The notes: generated by a model from the sequence alone, not told the origin. A stretch of 64,000 bases of DNA from Kaistella jeonii (GCF_000812865.1 NZ_JSYL01000002.1:248001-312000), one strand, 5' to 3'; shown: positions 36,984 to 46,217, numbered from the stretch's first letter. Made by a program: numbers and translations.

Positions 36984-37397
36984 TTACTTTTTCTTACCTT
37001 TTGCTGGTGCTGCAGCTGCCTGACCTGGTTTTGGTCTTTTGGCTCCGTACTTAGATCTTCTTTGAGTTCTTCCAGCTACACCTGCGGTGTCCAAAGCTCC
37101 ACGAACAATGTGATAACGTACTCCCGGTAGGTCTTTCACCCTTCCTCCGCGTACCAATACTATCGAGTGCTCTTGAAGATTATGTCCTTCGCCGGGAATG
37201 TAGGCGTTGATCTCTTTACCGTTTGAAAGTCTTACCCTTGCAACTTTTCTAAGTGCAGAGTTAGGTTTCTTAGGAGTAGTTGTATATACTCTAGTACATA
37301 CACCTCGTCTTTGTGGACATGAATCAAGGGCAGCCGATTTACTCTTCTTGGTAAGTGCGACTCTTCCTTTTCTAACTAATTGTTGAATAGTAGGCAT
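36984..37397 (-). CDS. rpsL: 30S ribosomal protein S12
   Basis: uS12, 137 residues, at the decoding centre. ATG at 37397 ([12 protein letters not shown]) is the family start; an in-frame codon nine residues upstream lies in the leader near the promoter. The streptomycin-site segments [20 protein letters not shown] (with wild-type Lys) and [20 protein letters not shown] are present. A short Ala/Lys-rich tail ends the protein. It is the first gene of the rpsL-rpsG-fusA-rpsJ operon. Confidence 0.98.
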   Translation of the reverse strand: MPTIQQLVRKGRVALTKKSKSAALDSCPQRRGVCTRVYTTTPKKPNSALRKVARVRLSNGKEINAYIPGEGHNLQEHSIVLVRGGRVKDLPGVRYHIVRGALDTAGVAGRTQRRSKYGAKRPKPGQAAAAPAKGKKK

Positions 37398-37421
37398 TAA
37401 ATTGCTTTTTATTTTAGGGTG

Positions 37422-37451
37422 CAAAAATAGGAATAATTTTTAAATCTACAA
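37422..37451 (-). promoter_or_regulatory. Promoter of the rpsL-rpsG-fusA-rpsJ operon
   Basis: TTG (37451-37449), 19 bases, then TATTTTTG (37429-37422) on the minus strand, an exact match to the Bacteroidota consensus. Predicted leader about 20 bases. Confidence 0.82.
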
Positions 37452-37499
37452 TCATAAATATTTAATTAATAAAAAATTGCAGCATTAACCGACAGAAAT

Positions 37500-38873
37500 T
37501 TATTTCAAAATTATCTCGGAAGTATACAAAACCTGACGCTTATCTTTAATGGTATCGTACTTTAACCATTTGATCTGAGGATTGATCGTTCCAGCGATTG
37601 CGCGTTTAATATCTCCCTTCTGATTATTAGTATGTTGGTACTGAAATGTTTTATTAATGATCGGAAGATGATAAGTTGTCAATGAAATATCTGCTCTCTC
37701 TTCATTATTAAACATAAATTTTTTATGCTCAAATTTTGACATTTGAGGCTCGATCTGTTTTCGACTTTTAAAATAATTTTCCGGCATTTTTAAAATGTAA
37801 AAAGTGAGGAAGACCAGAAAAAAACATCCAATTCTAAACAGGACTTTATCCGATGTTAAATTTTTGAAATAAATGATGAGAAAAGAGAAAAACAGAATAA
37901 AGTTCGCCGCAGCCAACATTCTTACATTCATCTCCTCAATTTGCTGAAAATATCCGGAAGCAAAAACGGTAATCGTATAAACACCCGAAATGATCCAAAG
38001 CAAACGATGAAAATCTAAATCGATAACCGTTTTTTTTCTCTTTACTAAATTGATAAAATACCGCAGAAGCATTACATCAAAAAGCATCAGTACCACTTGA
38101 AAACTCAGACTCACTAAACTGTTGGAAGCAGGTTTAATTCCAACAAAAGGATCTACAACATTAGTTACTCCCAGAATATCGCGTAAAATATAGACAGGAT
38201 AATATTGGGCAGGAACACCCCGAAGATTCTCTCCCGTGAAACTTCCATATATATAGTGATTAAAAAATAGATAAGCGAAAATTCCAGATCCGCTCCATAA
38301 AATCACTTTAAAAAAATCCCTATTTAAAGGATTAAAATGATTTTTCAAAAACATCATCAACAAAAAGATTCCAAATCCAAGAAATATATAGATCCCGGAA
38401 TATCGCACAGAAAATAAAAGAATAAATAATAAGGAAGCAAAAATTATAAAAGATACAGGTTTAATCCGATCCTGAAATCTCTCATGAAATAGGTAGATCA
38501 AAAAATAAAGCATAAAAACAAATAAACCTTCGGAAGCAGCATAGTTCAATGCAAAAAACAGTGTTTTACCAGCAAAAAGCAAAACAGTCTCTTTAAAATA
38601 AAATTTTCTGAAATAGGAAAACAGTAAGATCGTGATGACCATAGAAATATTGAGAATCTTCGAAGCCCAGAAATAATCACCGAAAATCTTGTGGAAAAAT
38701 TCGATCACCACTGGAAAACCCAATGGAAAAAGGTTCGTCTCCAATCTGGGCAAATCGGAAGCGATCCCAAAATAGGAAAGACTGTCCGCTCCTATTCTGC
38801 CAGTCGCGTTAAAGAACGACTGAAAAAAATAAATTAAAACAATTGCAATCGATAAGAAAACATACTTCTTCAT
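37500..38873 (-). CDS. Polytopic membrane protein, GT-C glycosyltransferase-like
   Basis: A 457-residue integral membrane protein with about ten hydrophobic segments. ATG at 38873 (MKKYVFLSIAIVL) is preferred; another in-frame ATG lies two codons upstream. After the first segment an extracytoplasmic loop carries GADSLSYFGIASDLPRLET, where an Asp in this position resembles the first-loop acidic motif of PMT/ArnT-like GT-C transferases. The last 80 residues are soluble. The acceptor and donor are unknown, and the family call is an inference from topology. A divergent gene starts at 38981. Confidence 0.65.
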   Translation of the reverse strand: MKKYVFLSIAIVLIYFFQSFFNATGRIGADSLSYFGIASDLPRLETNLFPLGFPVVIEFFHKIFGDYFWASKILNISMVITILLFSYFRKFYFKETVLLFAGKTLFFALNYAASEGLFVFMLYFLIYLFHERFQDRIKPVSFIIFASLLFILLFSVRYSGIYIFLGFGIFLLMMFLKNHFNPLNRDFFKVILWSGSGIFAYLFFNHYIYGSFTGENLRGVPAQYYPVYILRDILGVTNVVDPFVGIKPASNSLVSLSFQVVLMLFDVMLLRYFINLVKRKKTVIDLDFHRLLWIISGVYTITVFASGYFQQIEEMNVRMLAAANFILFFSFLIIYFKNLTSDKVLFRIGCFFLVFLTFYILKMPENYFKSRKQIEPQMSKFEHKKFMFNNEERADISLTTYHLPIINKTFQYQHTNNQKGDIKRAIAGTINPQIKWLKYDTIKDKRQVLYTSEIILK

Positions 38874-38951
38874 AAACACTTATAAATATTGACCTTTGTT
38901 TCGCAAATATGCGAATTTTAAAAATTTTATTTCAGATACCAACTTTTGATA

Positions 38952-38959
38952 TATATTTG
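38952..38959 (+). promoter_or_regulatory. -7 element upstream of the leucine-rich protein gene
   Basis: TATATTTG matches TAnnTTTG and lies 22 bases before the GTG start at 38981. No clear TTG is found 19 bases upstream. Confidence 0.45.
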
Positions 38960-38980
38960 TAACTCAAAAAAACACATTCA

Positions 38981-40612
38981 GTGAAGAAAATTCTATTCTT
39001 TTTATTCATTTCTCAACTCTTTTTCTCGCAAAAATACAGTATCTCATTTGCAGAAAGAGCGGCGCTTGTTAACCTTTACGCCTCAACTTCCGGGGAACAG
39101 TGGAGTCAAACCTGGGACCTGGAGAAAGATCCCAAATATTGGTATGGCATCAAAATTAAAAACGGCAACGTTACTGAGATCAATCTTCGCGGGAACGCTT
39201 TAAAAGGAAATTTTCCGGCTTTTGTGTCTCCATTTTCAAAACTACAGAAATTAGATCTGAGCTCCAACCAATTAGAGGGTGAAATTACGCCTTCCCTTTC
39301 ATCGTTTACGACTTTGGTTCGACTGGACATCAGCAATAACCGATTAATCGGTGATCCGAGCACGACGATTTTACCCCTATTCAATTTGAAAGAAATTTCT
39401 GTCGGCAATAACCAGTTTATCTTCAGCGATATCAATAATTTTCTCCAAAATTTTTCAGCACTCGAAGTTTTAGATCTCTCGCATATCGGCTTAAATGCTG
39501 TACCTCAGAAGATTTCAACTTTAACAAAATTGCAGTCGCTCAACCTAAGCAATAATACGATTTCGCAAAATTTCAGCAATTTATCAACGCTGATTAAATT
39601 GACTGAACTGAATTTATCCGGCAATCAACTGACCAAAATACCTACCGACCTTTCGAGTTTAACCGCATTAAATTCTCTGGATGTAAGTCATAATTTATTT
39701 TCAACCAATTATTCATCGACTTTATCAAATCTGAAAAATCTGGAGTGGCTTTCTTTGGCTTCGAACCAAATTACAACTTTTCCAACCGAACTTTCTCAAC
39801 TGACGAAATTGGTTCATCTCAATTTTTCCGATAATCAAATTTCTGGCGGTTTTGGCAGTCTTTCGGTTTTAAAATCGCTGGAACAACTCTATCTGGACAA
39901 AAATTTAATCACAGGAAGTTTTCCGAGCCAATTGCTTCAACTCGATCAATTGCAGATGATCTCTCTGACCGGAAATCAACTGTCGGGCGAAATCCCGGAT
40001 GAAATTCCTGCACTCACTTTTCTGGATAATAACAGATTTACAAAACAGGAAATCAAAAATTTTATCCTTAAAAACAAAGTTTTAGCAGATTTCACTTATT
40101 CTCCTCAAAGATATGATGAAATAAAAACGATAAGTGCTACATTGGGCAGCACTGTTTCTTTGCCCCAATCACTTTCGGGCGATGAATATCAGTTCACCTG
40201 GTTCAAAGATCTTAGTTTAAAAACGCCTACAACAACAGAAAGTTATAATATCAACAGCGTTAAAGAAGAAGATTATTCTACCTATACTTGCGAAGCTTAT
40301 ACTTTTGAAATCCTTCCAAAAGCTTTAATGGAAATTTCTTTTTACCGCGAACCGGTTACTTTAGTGAAAGACCTGGCAACTTCAGAAGTGCAAAGTGGTT
40401 TGGTCGTTTATCCAAATCCCGCCACAGATTTCATCCACATCAAAACCTCAAAACTTGATATTGAAAAAGTGTTTATTTTCGATCTTGCGGGGAAATTGAT
40501 CATGACCGAATATAAAAAAGACATCAACATCAGTCATTTGCCTTCTGCAAATTATATTATTTCTATTAAAACTTATGACGGTGTGAAATCGTTTAAGTTT
40601 ATTAAAAAGTAA
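38981..40612 (+). CDS. Secreted leucine-rich-repeat protein with T9SS sorting domain
   Basis: A 543-residue protein starting at GTG (MKKILFFLFISQLFFSQKYS; signal peptide ends at about residue 17). An LRR cap region (LVNLYASTSGEQWSQTWD, WYGI) is followed by about a dozen LRRs with the LxxLDLSxNxLxG pattern to residue about 350, then an Ig-like or small beta domain (FTWFKDLSLKTP, YSTYTCEAYTF). It ends with a type A C-terminal sorting domain: VYPNPATDFIHIKT, IFDLAGKLI and YIISIKTYDG-type strands. It is probably exported by T9SS and surface-attached, in a recognition or adhesion role. The non-ATG start is odd but fits the signal peptide. Confidence 0.9.
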   Translation: MKKILFFLFISQLFFSQKYSISFAERAALVNLYASTSGEQWSQTWDLEKDPKYWYGIKIKNGNVTEINLRGNALKGNFPAFVSPFSKLQKLDLSSNQLEGEITPSLSSFTTLVRLDISNNRLIGDPSTTILPLFNLKEISVGNNQFIFSDINNFLQNFSALEVLDLSHIGLNAVPQKISTLTKLQSLNLSNNTISQNFSNLSTLIKLTELNLSGNQLTKIPTDLSSLTALNSLDVSHNLFSTNYSSTLSNLKNLEWLSLASNQITTFPTELSQLTKLVHLNFSDNQISGGFGSLSVLKSLEQLYLDKNLITGSFPSQLLQLDQLQMISLTGNQLSGEIPDEIPALTFLDNNRFTKQEIKNFILKNKVLADFTYSPQRYDEIKTISATLGSTVSLPQSLSGDEYQFTWFKDLSLKTPTTTESYNINSVKEEDYSTYTCEAYTFEILPKALMEISFYREPVTLVKDLATSEVQSGLVVYPNPATDFIHIKTSKLDIEKVFIFDLAGKLIMTEYKKDINISHLPSANYIISIKTYDGVKSFKFIKK

Positions 40613-40669
40613 TCATTTGAATCAGAATATTATAGAAAAATCTACATGCTTTATCGAGACCATCTTATT

Positions 40670-40936
40670 ATGTCTGTTCAGAATTTAATTGAAACTGAGC
40701 AAATTCTTTTTACGAATGCACTTAATCTAAGTATGTTTGGAGAACTAGAACATCTTGATGACTCTTTCGAAAACGATGATAAATTCAGATTTAATCTGCA
40801 CCTATTAAAGTCAATAGATGATTTGAATGTTAAAAACATTATAACCGTCATCGAAACTATCCAAGAAAAAGTAGAGTATTTAATCAATGTAAACAAATTA
40901 ACAGAAAACGAATTGGATAATGAATACGATTTTTGA
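40670..40936 (+). CDS. Small acidic protein of unknown function
   Basis: An unrecognised 88-residue protein (ATG 40670, MSVQNLIETEQILF; an in-frame codon eight residues upstream is less likely). It is acidic and probably all helical, with no signal peptide or membrane segment. Its end overlaps the start of the next gene by 17 bases, so the two form a coupled unit. The partner carries a disrupting stop codon. Confidence 0.6.
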   Translation: MSVQNLIETEQILFTNALNLSMFGELEHLDDSFENDDKFRFNLHLLKSIDDLNVKNIITVIETIQEKVEYLINVNKLTENELDNEYDF

Positions 40937-41447
40937 TATTGAATTAACAGATGATGATTTCCAAAATACAAAGTATAATTTTCAACCAGCATTAACTAAA
41001 ACATTAGATTTTTTAGATTCCGACTTTGATCAAAGTATTATTAATGAAATCGTTTTGTGGAAAGTGAGTAGATATTCTAAACTTGACGTACAAACAATAG
41101 AACTTTTAAATAAAATTACCAAAATCAATAATGTTTTAGATGAGGATCTAACTAAAGATATTTAAGGTAGATTACTCTCTACTAATGGGATAAAGTTAGC
41201 AATGGCATCAACAATTTTGAGATTCAAAAATCCTTCCGTTTATCAGATTATTGACCAAAGAGTATATCGATTTATTTACGGACAAAATTTACCACTTTAC
41301 TTTTCAAATGCTCAAAAACAGATCGAACTATATTTGGATAAATTAAAAGGAGTTTGCGAAAAAAAGAATATTGATTTTACATTATCGGATAGAATACTTT
41401 ATCAAATGGATAAACACCACAATAAAGGAGAAAAAATAAGGTATTAA
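40920..41447 (+). pseudogene. Helix-hairpin-helix-like protein interrupted by a nonsense codon
   Basis: From ATG 40920 the frame encodes 81 residues to a TAA at 41163-41165, then continues open in the same frame through GRLLSTNGIKLA to MASTILRFKNPSVYQIIDQR and on to the stop at 41447, giving 175 residues in all. The join LLSTNGIKLAMASTILRF reads as one helix-hairpin-helix element, and the NPSVYQIIDQRVYRFIYG stretch resembles the region after the HhH in endonuclease III/glycosylase-like folds. One base change to TAA explains the break. An 81-residue C-terminal product could start at ATG 41202. The full-length family is unnamed to me; DNA binding is an inference. Confidence 0.75.
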
Positions 41448-41493
41448 AGGAATTTAATTATCTTCCAAATAACTTCACCAAAATATTATATTA

Positions 41494-41520
41494 AAAAATC
41501 GTCTTTCTAAGGCGATTTTT
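41494..41520 (+). terminator. Terminator between the HhH-like gene and pncB
   Basis: AAAAATCGTC and GGCGATTTTT pair (one G-T) around a 7-base loop, ending in TTTTTGTTTT. Confidence 0.8.
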
Positions 41521-41559
41521 GTTTTGAATTTCTACATTTGTTTAAATATATTTTTCAAG

Positions 41560-42738
41560 ATGAATGAAGTTCGTTTAAAATCAATTCTCGACAACGATTT
41601 CTATAAAATAACCATGCAAAATGCCGTGGTCAAATTGTTTCCCAACGAAAAAGTAAAATACCAGTTTATCAATCGTGGAAAACATCATTTCCCGGCAGGT
41701 TTTGCAAACGAACTCCGAAAATCGGTCAACGCAATGGCAGAATTAAAACTCACCAAAGAGGAGAAAGAATTTCTGCGTGTAACTTGTCCATATCTCGATT
41801 TACCTTATTTAGATTTCCTCGCAGGTTATCATTACGATCCATCCGAAGTGAAAATCGTACAAACAGAAAATGAGTTGGAAGTTACGGTTGAAGGTGAATG
41901 GTATCGCACTATTTTATGGGAAGTTCCAATTTTGGCCTTAATTTCTGAACTGTATTATGAAACGAATTTTTTAGAAAGAGAATCCAATGAGATCGTCATT
42001 CAAAAAACCTTAGAAAAAGCAGATCAGCTCAATGAATTGGGAGTAACTTTTGCAGAATTTGGCACCAGAAGAAGACATTCTTACCAAGTACAATCTTTGG
42101 TCGTCGAAGCTTTGACACACAATAATACAGGGAATTTCATAGGTTCTTCCAACGTACATTTTGCTATGAAATATGGCGTAAAACCGATTGGAACGCATGC
42201 TCACGAATGGTTCATGTTTCACGGCGCAGAATATGGTTTCAAAATGGCAAACGCACTTTCCCTGGAACATTGGGTCGATGTTTATCGTGGAGATTTGGGA
42301 GTCGCACTTTCCGACACTTATACGACAGAAGTTTTCTTTCGCCAATTCGATAAAAAATTTGCCAAACTCTTTGATGGCGTTCGTCACGACAGCGGTGATC
42401 CCATAGAATTTGCTAATAAAACAATTGCTCATTACGAGCTTAATGGCATCAATCCGCTTTTCAAATATATTATTTTTTCAGATGGTCTGAATTTAGAAAA
42501 AGTAGCAGAAATTACAAAAGCTTGCAAGGGAAGAATCGGAATTTCCTTCGGAATCGGCACCAATTTAACCAATGATGTCGGCTTAAAACCAATGAATATC
42601 GTCATGAAACTCATTGGCGCACAATCTATCAACGGCGACTGGATTCCCACCGTAAAACTTTCCGACGAACATGGTAAATATACGGGTGACCCGAAAATGA
42701 TCGAGCTGGCTAAAGAATTTTTGAGGATCAACAATTAA
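41560..42738 (+). CDS. pncB: Nicotinate phosphoribosyltransferase
   Basis: Salvages nicotinate to NaMN for NAD synthesis. ATG 41560 (MNEVRLKSILDNDFYKITMQ) gives 392 residues, the normal length; an upstream in-frame TTG would add 12 hydrophobic residues. Motifs: DNDFYKITMQNAV, AEFGTRRRHSYQVQ, GTHAHEWFMFHGAEYG with the autophosphorylated His region, DGVRHDSGDPIEFANK, and FGIGTNLTNDVG. A TACATTTG -7-like element lies at 41533-41540. The gene is followed by a hairpin inside a dispersed repeat. Confidence 0.96.
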   Translation: MNEVRLKSILDNDFYKITMQNAVVKLFPNEKVKYQFINRGKHHFPAGFANELRKSVNAMAELKLTKEEKEFLRVTCPYLDLPYLDFLAGYHYDPSEVKIVQTENELEVTVEGEWYRTILWEVPILALISELYYETNFLERESNEIVIQKTLEKADQLNELGVTFAEFGTRRRHSYQVQSLVVEALTHNNTGNFIGSSNVHFAMKYGVKPIGTHAHEWFMFHGAEYGFKMANALSLEHWVDVYRGDLGVALSDTYTTEVFFRQFDKKFAKLFDGVRHDSGDPIEFANKTIAHYELNGINPLFKYIIFSDGLNLEKVAEITKACKGRIGISFGIGTNLTNDVGLKPMNIVMKLIGAQSINGDWIPTVKLSDEHGKYTGDPKMIELAKEFLRINN

Positions 42739-42748
42739 ATTTTTTAGG

Positions 42749-42861
42749 AGCTTAATCCCACTCTTCACTATACCTGTCTGCCGACAGGCAGGTCTTTTTC
42801 TTTTTGCCATCGCATTTTCCATCCTGAAAAAAGAAAAAGGATGCCGTTGCGATCGGGGCTA
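42749..42861 (-). repeat. Dispersed intergenic element, subfamily A copy 3 (inverted)
   Basis: On the minus strand it begins AGCCCCGATCGCAACGGC and ends GTGGGATTAAGCTCC, matching both ends of the copy at 15253. The centre is longer than in the other copies and includes a second hairpin (42772-42793). The rest of the 306-base gap to 43044 holds an imperfect stem-loop at about 42974-43007 and no gene. Confidence 0.78.
42772..42800 (+). terminator. Hairpin terminator of pncB inside the repeat
   Basis: ACCTGTC, loop TGCC, GACAGG, with extra CAGGT giving an alternative pairing, followed by TCTTTTTCTTTTT. It is 34 bases past the pncB stop. Confidence 0.65.
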
Positions 42862-43044
42862 AAAGGTTATATTTCATTTCGAAACTTACAATATAATTCA
42901 ACGAAATTTTACAATTTAATTTTCTAATTTTACTTCAAGAAAACACTGTAAAATTTTGCGTCTTCAGATAAAAAAATTCATTTCGTTCTAAAAACGAGAT
43001 GAAATTTAAGGCTAAAATTGACAAAAAAATTAAAAACACAAACC

Positions 43045-43800
43045 ATGAAAACAATTGAAGAAGTCATCAAAAAACTAGACGAAATAATCGCGTGGAGCAT
43101 TACCAATAAAAGTCCGATCGGATATTTTGCCTGCACTTATCGAAGCATGACTTTAGCCGTTTTAGACGGCGTGAAAAAGAAAAAATTCGAAGATGGAAAC
43201 AGAATGGTCACTTTGGATCTCGCTTTTGCCGATCGCTATTTCGGAGCATTAGAAAATTATCAAAATAATAAAAAATGCAGCAATGCCTGGTTTACGGCTT
43301 TCGAAGCTTCAAAAAATAAAGATCTTCTCATCATGCAGCATATTATCCTCGGAATCAATGCGCATATTAATTTAGATCTGGGAGTTTCCGCTGCGGCGAT
43401 CATGCCTTACCGAAAAGTAAATCTTCTCGAAAATGATTTTAATAAAATCAATGAAGTCATCGCTTCAATTAGTCAAAAAGTCCAGGATTCATTGAGCAAA
43501 ATTTGTTATCCGATCGAACTTGTTGATCAGATTTCTCAAGGTCAAGATAATATAATTTTAGATTTTGCAATTTCAAAAGCCAGACAAACATCTTGGGCGA
43601 CAGCGATTATTTTATCAAATTCGATCGGATTTATTCGTCCGTCTTTAATTAATATGATTGATAATGCAGCGACTCTGATTGCGCGAAATATTATCATTCC
43701 TGCCAAAACGCCACCAGAACTTTTAAAGAAAATGAAATCTTTCGAAAGCTCAGATGTGGCAAAAAATATTGAAATTCTTTCTGCAATAAAAATTGCTTAA
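43045..43800 (+). CDS. DUF5995 family protein
   Basis: A 251-residue soluble helical protein. ATG 43045 (MKTIEEVIKKLDEIIAW) is preferred to an in-frame TTG nine codons upstream. The DUF5995 features I recognise are GYFACTYRSMTLAVLDG near the N-terminus, then WFTAFEAS and the central HIILGINAHINLDLGVSAA with its conserved His and Asn, typical of a metal-binding helical fold. Function is unknown. Upstream, 42974-43007 can form a stem-loop in the leader. Confidence 0.82.
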   Translation: MKTIEEVIKKLDEIIAWSITNKSPIGYFACTYRSMTLAVLDGVKKKKFEDGNRMVTLDLAFADRYFGALENYQNNKKCSNAWFTAFEASKNKDLLIMQHIILGINAHINLDLGVSAAAIMPYRKVNLLENDFNKINEVIASISQKVQDSLSKICYPIELVDQISQGQDNIILDFAISKARQTSWATAIILSNSIGFIRPSLINMIDNAATLIARNIIIPAKTPPELLKKMKSFESSDVAKNIEILSAIKIA

Positions 43801-43851
43801 ATAATTCTTATGTTCAATCTGTAATCACTTACCTTTATCAAAACAGGAAGG

Positions 43852-44793
43852 ATGAAAAAATATCTACTATTATTACTATTTTACTTCGGTAGCAGTAGTG
43901 CTCAAAATTATATTCCTTTCCTTCAGGATGGCAATGTTTGGTGGGAAATTGAAGCAGATACTTCTGGAAATACTAATCTTCGATATATCAAATACAAACT
44001 CTCTGTTCAGGGAGAAACTACTATTAACGGTCATATTTATAAAAAAATAAACCGCAGTTCCTATGCAGCGTGTAGTATATGTCCAGACGGTCCATTTGGA
44101 AACAGTTATTACCCTTACGAATACGACGAAGGTTTTTTGTATATGAGAGAAGATATTTCTAATGAAAAAGTATTTGTTCTATACAATCCAAATTTGCAAG
44201 AGATTTTAGCTTACGATTTTTCATTAAATATCGGTGACACCATTCCCAAAAACCTTCGAGAACCACACAATATTAATTACACCGACCCAAATTATGGGAT
44301 CATTACGCAAATTACTTTTGCCAATATCTTTGGCAGAATAAGAAAAGTTTTCAAGATCTATTATATTCCGGGTAGTCAGGGACAACCGAATGAAACTCTT
44401 TATGTTATCGAAGGAATTGGTAACAGAACCAGTTTGTTAAGTTTGCCTGATTCTGACAAGATCTTTGAACTTGGTTTTTATTCTGAGTGTTTTGAAGATT
44501 TTGCGAACGGGAAAAATTGTGATCGCAATTTAACATTGGCGGCAAAAAACACTAATATTAAAGGTGATGCGCAGCTCATCTATTCTAAAACAAATGGTGA
44601 TTTCAGAATCCTGGGGAAAGAAAAAAATTACACCGTGTATTTCTACGATTCGCTTGGCAGAAAAATTGAAACTTATGACAATATTTCGAATGGCAAGACA
44701 TTTAAATTAGTAAACAAAATACAAACTTCAATGATTTACTATTTTATTAAAGGTGATCTAACAGAAAAAGTAGGCAAAATTCTTCTTCCTTAA
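43852..44793 (+). CDS. Secreted protein with probable T9SS C-terminal domain
   Basis: A 313-residue protein with a signal peptide (MKKYLLLLLFYFGSSSAQN, cleavage near residue 18). The body starts NYIPFLQDGNVWWEIEAD, a beta-rich domain seen in many flavobacterial secreted proteins, with Cys pairs (AACSICPDG). The last 80 residues look like a degenerate type A sorting domain (YTVYFYDSLGRKIETYDN, MIYYFIKGDLTEK). Function unknown; no partner gene. Confidence 0.75.
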   Translation: MKKYLLLLLFYFGSSSAQNYIPFLQDGNVWWEIEADTSGNTNLRYIKYKLSVQGETTINGHIYKKINRSSYAACSICPDGPFGNSYYPYEYDEGFLYMREDISNEKVFVLYNPNLQEILAYDFSLNIGDTIPKNLREPHNINYTDPNYGIITQITFANIFGRIRKVFKIYYIPGSQGQPNETLYVIEGIGNRTSLLSLPDSDKIFELGFYSECFEDFANGKNCDRNLTLAAKNTNIKGDAQLIYSKTNGDFRILGKEKNYTVYFYDSLGRKIETYDNISNGKTFKLVNKIQTSMIYYFIKGDLTEKVGKILLP

Positions 44794-44832
44794 AATAAAA
44801 AATTCACTTTCACTTTCACAACTTTCTTTTCG

Positions 44833-44840
44833 TATTTTTG
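44833..44840 (+). promoter_or_regulatory. -7 element placed for a leaderless rmuC transcript
   Basis: TATTTTTG ends four bases before the rmuC ATG at 44845. With a start site about five bases past the -7 element, transcription would begin at or next to the start codon. Confidence 0.5.
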
Positions 44841-44844
44841 AAAT

Positions 44845-46197
44845 ATGAAAATCACCACGTTAATTATTGGTATTACTCTCGGCGCTATTCTTGGTGCTGT
44901 TTTAATCTATTTTATTTTAAAATCTTCGAATGTCTCTAGAAATTCTTATGACGAATTGAATGAAAACTTCATCAAGTCAAATGCTGATCTGCAAAATTCT
45001 ACTTCGAAAAAAGAAGAACTTTTAGCGCAGAACTCAAATTTAATTTTAGAAATAAAGAATTTCCAAAACGAGAAGGAAAATTTGATCACTACAAAATCAC
45101 AACTTTCTGCAAAGAATGAAAATCTTCAATCTCTTTTAGAAACGCAGAAAGAAGAAATTTCAAAAATGCAGGAACTGGCAAAAATCGAATTCCAAAATTT
45201 AGCGAATAAAATCCTGGAAGAAAAGACAGAAAAATTCACGACGCTCAACCAAACTCAACTTAAAACAATTTTAGAACCCCTTGGCGAAAACCTGAAAATT
45301 TTTAAAAAAAGAGTAAACGAAGTTTATGAAAATGAAGCGCGCGAAAGATTTTCATTGAACAGCACCATCAAATTAATGATGGAACAAACAACTAAAATTA
45401 GTCAGGAAGCCAACAATTTAGCCACCGCTTTGAAAGGTCAAAGCAAAACTCAGGGTGATTGGGGCGAAATGATTTTGGAACGAATTTTAGAAGACTCTGG
45501 ATTAACAAAAGACCGAGAATATTATTCTCAATATAACATTAAAAATGAAGCCGGAGAAAATCAACGTCCAGACTTCGTCCTCAAACTTCCCGGAAATCAA
45601 TTGGTTATAATCGATTCTAAAGTTTCCCTAAATGCTTACGAAAGAATGGTTTCTGCAGAAAATGACGAAGACAGAAAACAAAACTTAAGTCTTCATATTG
45701 CTGCCGTAAAAAAACATATCGACACCCTTTCCCAGAAAAAATATGATGATCTAAAGGAATCTTTAGATTTTACGATCATGTTTGTTCCGGTGGAACCTGC
45801 TTTTCTCACTGCCGTTCAATTTGATTCTCAACTTTGGAATTATGCGTATCACAAACATATTATTTTACTCAGTCCGACCAATTTAATAGCCTATTTAAAA
45901 CTCATTTCTGATGTTTGGAAACGCGCAGATCACAATCAAAACGCTTTAGAAATCGCAGAACGGGGCGGGAAACTGTATGATAAATTTGTAAGTTTTGTAG
46001 AAAATCTGGAGAAGGTTGGTAAAAATATCGATAACGCAAAGAATTCTTATAATGACGCTTTCAAACAACTAGCAACCGGAAATGATAACCTGGTTACCCA
46101 AACTCAAAAGCTCAAACAATTAGGTGCGAAAAACAGAAAAACTTTACCTTCCACTTTAACTGAAAATGCTGATAATCAAATAGATTTCAGTGAATAG
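44845..46197 (+). CDS. rmuC: DNA recombination protein RmuC
   Basis: A 450-residue protein of the RmuC family, which limits inverted-repeat rearrangement in E. coli and is built as a membrane-anchored coiled coil plus a restriction-endonuclease-like domain. Seen here: N-terminal membrane segment (residues 3-25), long coiled coil to about residue 130, then GQSKTQGDWGEMILERILED, NQRPDFVLKLPGNQLVIIDS with the nuclease-fold Asp and Lys (DSKVSLNAYERM), and FVPVEPAFLTAVQFD. Followed 20 bases later by a SpoU methyltransferase gene with its own -7 element. Confidence 0.94.
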   Translation: MKITTLIIGITLGAILGAVLIYFILKSSNVSRNSYDELNENFIKSNADLQNSTSKKEELLAQNSNLILEIKNFQNEKENLITTKSQLSAKNENLQSLLETQKEEISKMQELAKIEFQNLANKILEEKTEKFTTLNQTQLKTILEPLGENLKIFKKRVNEVYENEARERFSLNSTIKLMMEQTTKISQEANNLATALKGQSKTQGDWGEMILERILEDSGLTKDREYYSQYNIKNEAGENQRPDFVLKLPGNQLVIIDSKVSLNAYERMVSAENDEDRKQNLSLHIAAVKKHIDTLSQKKYDDLKESLDFTIMFVPVEPAFLTAVQFDSQLWNYAYHKHIILLSPTNLIAYLKLISDVWKRADHNQNALEIAERGGKLYDKFVSFVENLEKVGKNIDNAKNSYNDAFKQLATGNDNLVTQTQKLKQLGAKNRKTLPSTLTENADNQIDFSE

Positions 46198-46205
46198 ATT
46201 TTTTC

Positions 46206-46213
46206 TAAATTTG
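46206..46213 (+). promoter_or_regulatory. -7 element placed for a leaderless methyltransferase transcript
   Basis: TAAATTTG ends four bases before the ATG at 46218, the same geometry as at 44833-44845. Confidence 0.55.
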
Positions 46214-46217
46214 CACC

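Noticed and set aside
38981-38983. Frameshift or wrong start in the GTG-initiated leucine-rich protein
   Set aside because: The GTG start gives a complete signal peptide and no upstream ATG fits, so a GTG start is the simpler reading.
42010-42432. 140-codon minus-strand frame inside pncB
   Set aside because: Antisense shadow of a conserved enzyme; no family resemblance.
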